Assembly: GCF_002911665.1 (NCBI RefSeq)
Contig: NZ_MTBP01000003.1
Span: forward strand, 496,001 to 560,000
Source: Actinomadura rubteroloni
Lineage (GTDB): Bacteria > Actinomycetota > Actinomycetes > Streptosporangiales > Streptosporangiaceae
Length of the DNA stretch: 64,000 nucleotides
Direction of reading: 5' to 3'
Part shown: piece by piece, positions 59,324 through 64,000 of the stretch
Layout of the letters: each line of letters starts with the position of its first letter
Position numbering within the stretch: position 1 is the first letter of the stretch
Made by a program: the position numbers and the translations under genes
The notes under the pieces: generated by a model
Databases searched by the model: none
What the model was told of the DNA's origin: nothing
Seen by the model: only the letters and a program-made list of their open reading frames with translations

Positions 59324-60240
59324 GTGTCCTCCTTCGTTGCGCCGACGCGCGCCGTGTCGTTGTCGCGTCGCCGCATATCGTTCTCGATGTGCTGGATGAG
59401 ACGAGTCAGGACTCCGTCTTCGCCGGCCTCGTAAAAGTCGACGCGGCCCGGCAAAGTGTCGAGAAGCCATTCGATGGACGGCTGCCACAGGACCGGGTGA
59501 GTGAGATGCTCGGTGAGCCGACGGCCCAGCGTCTCGATTCTGTGCGGGCGGGCGGTCACGTTGCAGATCACCGGAACGCGGGGATGGCGCGGTCGTATTC
59601 GCCGCAGTTCCGCGGCGAACGGCCTGGCGGCCGGTGCCATGAGCGGTGAGTGGTAGGCGCCGTTGATCCGCAGCCTGGTCACGAGTCTGGCGCCGGCCGC
59701 GCGCAGGACGGTCTGCGCTTGTGCGATCTGCGGTGCGGGGCCGGAGAGAACGGTCTGCGCGGCGCTGTTGAGATTCGCGAGCGTCACGTCCGGCAGGCCT
59801 TGCCGTGCCAGGGCCGCCGCGATCTCGTCGCGGTCGAGACCGACCACTGCCAGCATCCGGCCGGGCAGGTCGCACGTGGCGTCGGCGCGTGCCAGGACGA
59901 GGCGCAGCCCCGTCGCGAAGTCGAAGACGCCGGCGGCCTCCAGCGCGTTGTACTCCCCGAGGCTGTGGCCGAGGACCGCCGCCGGTTCGATCCGGTTCGG
60001 CTCCAGCACGTCCGCCCGCAGCGCCCGGTAGGCCAGGGCGTTGACGACGTACGCGGCGGGCTGGGCGAACAGGCCCCAGGCGAGCCGGTTGTGCGGGTCG
60101 TCCAGGCACAGACGACGCAGGGAGTACCCGACCTGCTCGTCGGCCCGGGCCACCAGGTCGGGAAACCGGTCGAACCAGCGGGCGCCCATTCCCCGCCGCT
60201 GAATCCCCTGGCCGGGGAACACGACCACCGCGGCGGTCAT
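59320..60240 (-). CDS. fabD: ACP S-malonyltransferase
   Basis: A 306-residue acyltransferase. The nucleophile Ser93 is in GHSLGEYNAL and the catalytic His197 in GAYHSPLM; Arg118 region (LARAD) fits malonyl binding. The fold and GQGIQRRGMG start match FabD and trans-acting acyltransferases. First gene of the minus-strand operon; its promoter is in the 528-base divergent gap with the acyltransferase-like gene. Confidence 0.92.
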   Translation of the reverse strand: MTAAVVVFPGQGIQRRGMGARWFDRFPDLVARADEQVGYSLRRLCLDDPHNRLAWGLFAQPAAYVVNALAYRALRADVLEPNRIEPAAVLGHSLGEYNALEAAGVFDFATGLRLVLARADATCDLPGRMLAVVGLDRDEIAAALARQGLPDVTLANLNSAAQTVLSGPAPQIAQAQTVLRAAGARLVTRLRINGAYHSPLMAPAARPFAAELRRIRPRHPRVPVICNVTARPHRIETLGRRLTEHLTHPVLWQPSIEWLLDTLPGRVDFYEAGEDGVLTRLIQHIENDMRRRDNDTARVGATKEDT

Positions 60241-60768
60241 CTCGCCGGCCTCACCGGTTCCGCGGGCCGGCCGGGCGACGGGCGACGCTTGTTCGCAACT
60301 CGATCGGTGCTCATTTTCTTGCCGACAGCATGGATCGCCTTTCAGGTCGAGATATTCACCCCGCGCCTTGGTGTCGCCGGCAAAGGTCGGGGCTCCTCTA
60401 GTAATTCATCATCGGTCGCGTTGACGGAACCGTGCCCGGCGGCTCGGGGCGTGAACACGTTGAACGTTCGCGCCGGGGCGCGGTCCGATCGCCGGCGCCA
60501 ATGAAGACGGACTCGGTGATACGCCCGCGGCCGGGGGAGTTCGGTGTTTTCACGATGGTGCAAGCGTTCAATGCATTCACGCCAAGGTAGGCGGCGAAGG
60601 GTTCCGTTGCGCGTTCGGACATGCGATCAATGGATGAGGCGCCCGTGGAGGTGCGGCCCGCCGGGTTCGCTCGCGGGCGGTGAGCATCCGGGTGGTCCGG
60701 CGTCCGGTGTCAGAACCGGCCATCGGCGACGAAGAGATCTGCGGATCACGCGATCGGAGGGCGGGACG
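60241..60768. other. Divergent promoter region of the biosynthetic operons
   Basis: About 530 bases with no gene. It contains GAACACGTTGAACGTTC (60453-60469, partly palindromic) and CGTTCAAT at 60565-60572, which reads as the inverted half of the first. These could be operator sites. A TTGACG at 60421-60426 is a possible -35, but no matching -10 is clear. Confidence 0.35.
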
Positions 60769-61992
60769 ATGGAATCACGTCCGCTTAACGGGTTGGAAAG
60801 CTTCCTGGCGATGCTGGGCATGCCGGTGTTCGGCTCGTGGACGGTTCGTGGCCCGGTCGACACCGGTCGGTTGCAGCGCGCCTTCGAGGCCGTCCATGAG
60901 CTGTATCCCGTGCTCGCCGCTCGTCTGGTGAACGGCTCCGGCAAGATTTCCCTGGAACTGCCGAAGACGACGGCCGTGCCCGCCGTGCAGTTCGCTTCCC
61001 ATCCGCAGCATCTCCTCCCCTTCGCCCTGGAGGATCCGCTCGCGCGGCTGGTCGTGTCGCCCCACGGCGACGGCAGCCATATCATCACGCTGGCCGTCAA
61101 CCACGTGATCACCGACGCCCTCAGCTTCATCACGGTTCTCGACGTTCTCCGGAACGTCTACACCGAAGGCACCGTGACACGCCGGCCAGAAGAGCAGGGC
61201 GAAGGTCGGCTCCCGGAGCCGTTCACCCATTGGCTGGACGACCCGACCGCCGCGCCGGAATGGCGTCCACCCACGTTTCCCGGCAAAGGAGAGTCGCTTC
61301 CGGCGCGTGCCCGGAAAGAAGGTCCCGCCAGTTCCCCCGGTCACGCGCGCGTGGAATCCCTCGCCGTCTCCGCCGGGGAGATGTCCGGCCTCGATCGCGC
61401 CGCCGCCGAGGGCGGGACCGACGTCAACGCCGTGCTGTGGGCGGTCGCCCTGCTCGCGGTACGCGCCCAGATCAAACCCGCGGACGTGCCGGTGCGGCTG
61501 ACCGCGACGATGAACGTCGACCTGCGGCGGCGATGCCGTCCCCCTCTGCCGCAGGATCGTCTCTGCCTCGCCGCCAGTTACATTCCGCTCGGCATGGAGA
61601 TCACTCCGGACGCCGACCCCCTGGAACTGGCGCGCACGGTACGCCGGGCGGTGCTGTCCGGGTTCGCCCGGCGGACCCCGGAGGCCATCGCCCTCGCCGC
61701 CACTCCGGAGCTGCCCGAGTTCACCGAGGCGCTTCCGAGCGTGATGATCGCTTTTCTCGGATCCATCGCGTTCCCCACACCGCTGAACCCCGAGCGGGAG
61801 GACCACGACCTTCTCCTGTTCTCCCGCCCGCCCGGACCATTCCCGTTGATCATCATGTACCTGATCGACGGACATCTGCATATCACCATTTCGGCGCGAG
61901 CGGAGGATCACACGGCCGAGCAGCTCAAGGCTTTGTCCGAGAATATTGGAGTGCGTGTTCACCGGCTGGCCGAGAACTATTTGAAAGGGTGA
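60769..61992 (+). CDS. Condensation-domain acyltransferase (PapA-like)
   Basis: A 407-residue single condensation-domain protein. The catalytic HHxxxDG motif reads NHVITDA (around 112-118), keeping His and Asp and losing the first His and the Gly. This resembles PapA-type and wax-ester-like acyltransferases that move an acyl group from a carrier protein or CoA to an alcohol. The second half has MNVDLRRR and a late GSIAFPTPLNP loop. GGAGGGCGGG precedes the ATG. It is 4 bases upstream of the prenyl synthase and divergent from the ACP operon. Confidence 0.8.
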   Translation: MESRPLNGLESFLAMLGMPVFGSWTVRGPVDTGRLQRAFEAVHELYPVLAARLVNGSGKISLELPKTTAVPAVQFASHPQHLLPFALEDPLARLVVSPHGDGSHIITLAVNHVITDALSFITVLDVLRNVYTEGTVTRRPEEQGEGRLPEPFTHWLDDPTAAPEWRPPTFPGKGESLPARARKEGPASSPGHARVESLAVSAGEMSGLDRAAAEGGTDVNAVLWAVALLAVRAQIKPADVPVRLTATMNVDLRRRCRPPLPQDRLCLAASYIPLGMEITPDADPLELARTVRRAVLSGFARRTPEAIALAATPELPEFTEALPSVMIAFLGSIAFPTPLNPEREDHDLLLFSRPPGPFPLIIMYLIDGHLHITISARAEDHTAEQLKALSENIGVRVHRLAENYLKG

Positions 61993-61996
61993 CTTC

Positions 61997-63103
61997 ATGC
62001 AACACATCGTCGACCGCATACGTCAGCACGAGCTGCGTTTTCTGTCGTGCGCCCGGAACTATCTCGAAGCCGCATGCGCCGACCGGACGATCCCTTACGA
62101 AGGGGCGTACGTCCCGCATTCCCTGCAGCTCATCGCCGATCTCACGCTGCGCGGAGGAAAGCGAGTCCGCATGGCACTGGCTTATGAGGCCGCACGCCTG
62201 GCCGGTGCCGAATACGATTCCACCGAGGCGAACACCGCAGCCTTGGGAATAGAGTTGCTGGATACGGCCCAGCTTATCCAGGACGATATCGTCGATAATT
62301 CCGATGGGCGGCGCGGCGGATGGTCGGTGCCGTATGCGCTACGTCATCTGGCGCCGCATCCGAGTGCGCAGGGGCTGTCCGCTGTCGTCAACGATCTCGG
62401 CCTCGTCCTCGCGTTGCAGGCGGTCTCGGCCGCCGGGCTTCCCGATGCCCAGTCCAACGCCATGACCGGTGTTCTCGTCGATGCGACGAAAGCAGTCTGC
62501 ATCGGGCAGATCATGGATATCGAAGGCCGCCAAGAAGGTCACTGGAGTGAAATCGGCATCGAACACATGCATGAGGACAAGTCCGCACGAGCCTGTTTGC
62601 TCCCGGCTGTGCGGCTCGGATTGCTGGCGGCCGATCGTGCCGATCTCGCTTTCAGTTCCTCCGTCCATCGATATGGAATCGCCCTGGGGGTGGCCTACCA
62701 GGTCGGCAATGATTACGCCGACATGTTCAGCGATTCGGAGGTGAACCGGCGGAGGGCGGGAAACGATATCCGCGCGGGCGTCCCCTCGGTGGCGATTCGT
62801 GAACTGCTGCGCCAGGCCACTGGAGACGAGAAGAGGGAACTCGATCTGATCATCGGCAACCCCAACGCCTCGGATGATCAGGTCGACACTGTCCGTTCCA
62901 TGATGGACGCGCACCAGATCAGGCCGATCGTGGCCGGTGAGGCTCAGCGTTACGCACGTGCGGCCGCGCAGGAGGCGAACACGTGGAGTTCCTGGGGCCA
63001 GGCCGACGCGTTGACGTTCCTCCGGGATATGCCTCGGTGGGCGCTGGGATGTTTCTCGGTTCCCCTCGGGCCGCTGGAGACGGACCCTCTGTTCCTCTCC
63101 TGA
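61997..63103 (+). CDS. Polyprenyl diphosphate synthase with variant second motif
   Basis: A 368-residue isoprenyl diphosphate synthase. The first Asp-rich motif is intact, D96-D97-I-V-D100 with the following SDGRRG; GGKRVR at 53-58 and DKSARA near 194 are normal. The second motif reads N238-D239-x2-D242, so its first Asp is Asn, and the usual downstream Lys (GKPxGxD) is replaced by RRAGNDIRAG. Chain elongation may be altered, or one activity lost. Codon usage is less GC-rich than the neighbours, hinting at transfer. Its stop is 116 bases before the HAD gene. Confidence 0.88.
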   Translation: MQHIVDRIRQHELRFLSCARNYLEAACADRTIPYEGAYVPHSLQLIADLTLRGGKRVRMALAYEAARLAGAEYDSTEANTAALGIELLDTAQLIQDDIVDNSDGRRGGWSVPYALRHLAPHPSAQGLSAVVNDLGLVLALQAVSAAGLPDAQSNAMTGVLVDATKAVCIGQIMDIEGRQEGHWSEIGIEHMHEDKSARACLLPAVRLGLLAADRADLAFSSSVHRYGIALGVAYQVGNDYADMFSDSEVNRRRAGNDIRAGVPSVAIRELLRQATGDEKRELDLIIGNPNASDDQVDTVRSMMDAHQIRPIVAGEAQRYARAAAQEANTWSSWGQADALTFLRDMPRWALGCFSVPLGPLETDPLFLS

Positions 63104-63218
63104 CGCGAATAACGGCTTTCGGTGCGAGCAACGGTTGGGGCATGTATTTCATCGTCAGGAGGATCGACGTGTTCAACTCGGGTCGTCCATCCGGTCCGGA
63201 CTCTCAAGGGCGCCGGTG

Positions 63219-64000
63219 ATGGCTGCCGTGAGACCGTCCATCGGGTCGGAGGCGATCGTTGTCCCGGCGCCGGTTGAAGTGGTCGACGACCGTGAGTCGC
63301 CCGAGCGGGTGGCCGTCCTCGACATGGACGGCACGCTCGTCCCGCGCACGCTGGGTCTCGACCTCCTCGCCGAACTCGTCGCGCGCGGACACTGCGACGT
63401 CGCCGTGGCCCGGCGGGTGTTCGAGCTGGCCCGGCGAGGCGGAGGCACCGATGACCGGCTCAACGCCGCCATGTACGGGCACTACCACCACGCGGTCGTC
63501 ACGACCGCGCCGGAGCGCCTTGCGGCGGCGGCGGAACGGACCTGGTCGCGGGCGTCGGCGAGCGTGTTCCCCTTCGTCGCCGACCTCTGGGCGCTGCTGC
63601 GCCGGCACGGCCACCGCATCCTGATCATCTCCGGAAGCCCGCAGGAGGTCGTCGCCGTCGCCGCCCGCGCTCTGAACGCCGACGGCTGGCGCGGCGCGGA
63701 CCTCGGACGGCACGACGACCGGGCACTGCTCACGGCCCTCCCCGGCGGGAAGACCAAGGCGTTCTCCGCGCTCACCGCCGCGCGGGCCGTTGATCTCTCC
63801 GCGTCGTTCGCCCTCGGGAACTCGCGCTTCGACGCCGAGATCTTCGCTTTGGTCGGCCGCCCGCTGGCTTTCGAACCGGACGCGAAGCTCTTCGAGCTGG
63901 CCGATCGGAACAACTGGTCGACGGCCACCCGCGACACCGTTCTCGCCCGGTCCCAGGAACTCCTCGGCGGTCGCGGCGAAGTGCGGAGCGAGCGGCGGTG
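63219..64000 (+). CDS. HAD-superfamily phosphatase, cut by window end
   Basis: Partial: 260 codons to the window end without a stop. HAD motif I is DMDGT near residue 36-40, motif II Ser in ILIISGSPQEVV, motif III Lys in GGKTKA, and motif IV in ALGNSRFDAEIF, a SerB/HAD-IB-like layout. CAAGGG precedes the ATG at 63219. After the prenyl synthase, a role in removing phosphate from an isoprenoid phosphate is possible; this is inference. Confidence 0.85.
   Translation, partial: MAAVRPSIGSEAIVVPAPVEVVDDRESPERVAVLDMDGTLVPRTLGLDLLAELVARGHCDVAVARRVFELARRGGGTDDRLNAAMYGHYHHAVVTTAPERLAAAAERTWSRASASVFPFVADLWALLRRHGHRILIISGSPQEVVAVAARALNADGWRGADLGRHDDRALLTALPGGKTKAFSALTAARAVDLSASFALGNSRFDAEIFALVGRPLAFEPDAKLFELADRNNWSTATRDTVLARSQELLGGRGEVRSERR

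Overview
The window is very GC-rich with strong codon-position bias, GTG starts, purine-rich ribosome binding sites, many 4-base stop/start overlaps and typical actinobacterial families (DUF3073, PucR, LuxR and XRE-TPR regulators). It looks like chromosomal DNA of a filamentous actinomycete, plausibly of the Actinomadura/Thermomonosporaceae type; the family-level guess is inference. No rRNA, tRNA, CRISPR array, transposase or phage gene was seen.

Region 1 (1-6.5 kb): a cytochrome P450, a small secreted protein, a DUF5997/LysR-like pair, a TetR regulator divergent from an NmrA-like reductase with two matching operators between them, and a MerR regulator divergent from an alpha/beta hydrolase with a perfect inverted repeat between them.

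Region 2 (6.5-38.6 kb): a dormancy/hypoxia island. It holds a DevS-like GAF kinase with the conserved haem histidine and a DevR-like regulator, five universal stress proteins, an Acg-type nitroreductase, a PNPOx-fold protein, an APH/AAA kinase, two P-type ATPases, phosphoketolase and acetate kinase, acetyl-CoA hydrolase/transferase, zinc alcohol dehydrogenase, an extra FtsH, a DoxX protein, a GNAT/CoA-binding protein and a STAS protein. At least ten promoter regions carry a 14-base palindrome of the form GGG(A/C)C-N4-G(T/G)CCC, the type bound by mycobacterial DevR and Streptomyces OsdR. The metabolic genes make sense together: phosphoketolase plus acetate kinase give ATP without respiration, while the dehydrogenase and nitroreductase deal with redox. 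DUF3073, a SulP permease and an ABC-2 exporter sit at the distal end.

Region 3 (38.7-52.2 kb): an extracellular-protein island with a subtilisin-type protease, a streptogrisin-type protease with Ig-like repeats, a metzincin metalloprotease, a secreted protein of unknown function, a GalE-like epimerase, LuxR and PucR regulators, a degenerate DpnII/MboI-type nuclease-fold protein, and an ECF sigma factor fused to a zinc finger, a membrane segment and a CAP-like domain. Two proteases share a tryptophan-rich C-terminal tail, and five transcription units are preceded by the same TGTAATCGGC-type element. This is the best candidate here for an undescribed system.

Region 4 (52.7-64 kb): a basic coiled-coil protein with an ABC1/AarF kinase, an XRE-TPR regulator, then two divergent operons that look like the edge of a biosynthetic cluster. 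One is fabD-ACP-fabH-fabG-fabI. The other is a condensation-domain acyltransferase, a polyprenyl diphosphate synthase with a variant second Asp motif and, about 115 bases on, a HAD phosphatase cut by the window end. The likely theme, by inference, is an acylated terpenoid.
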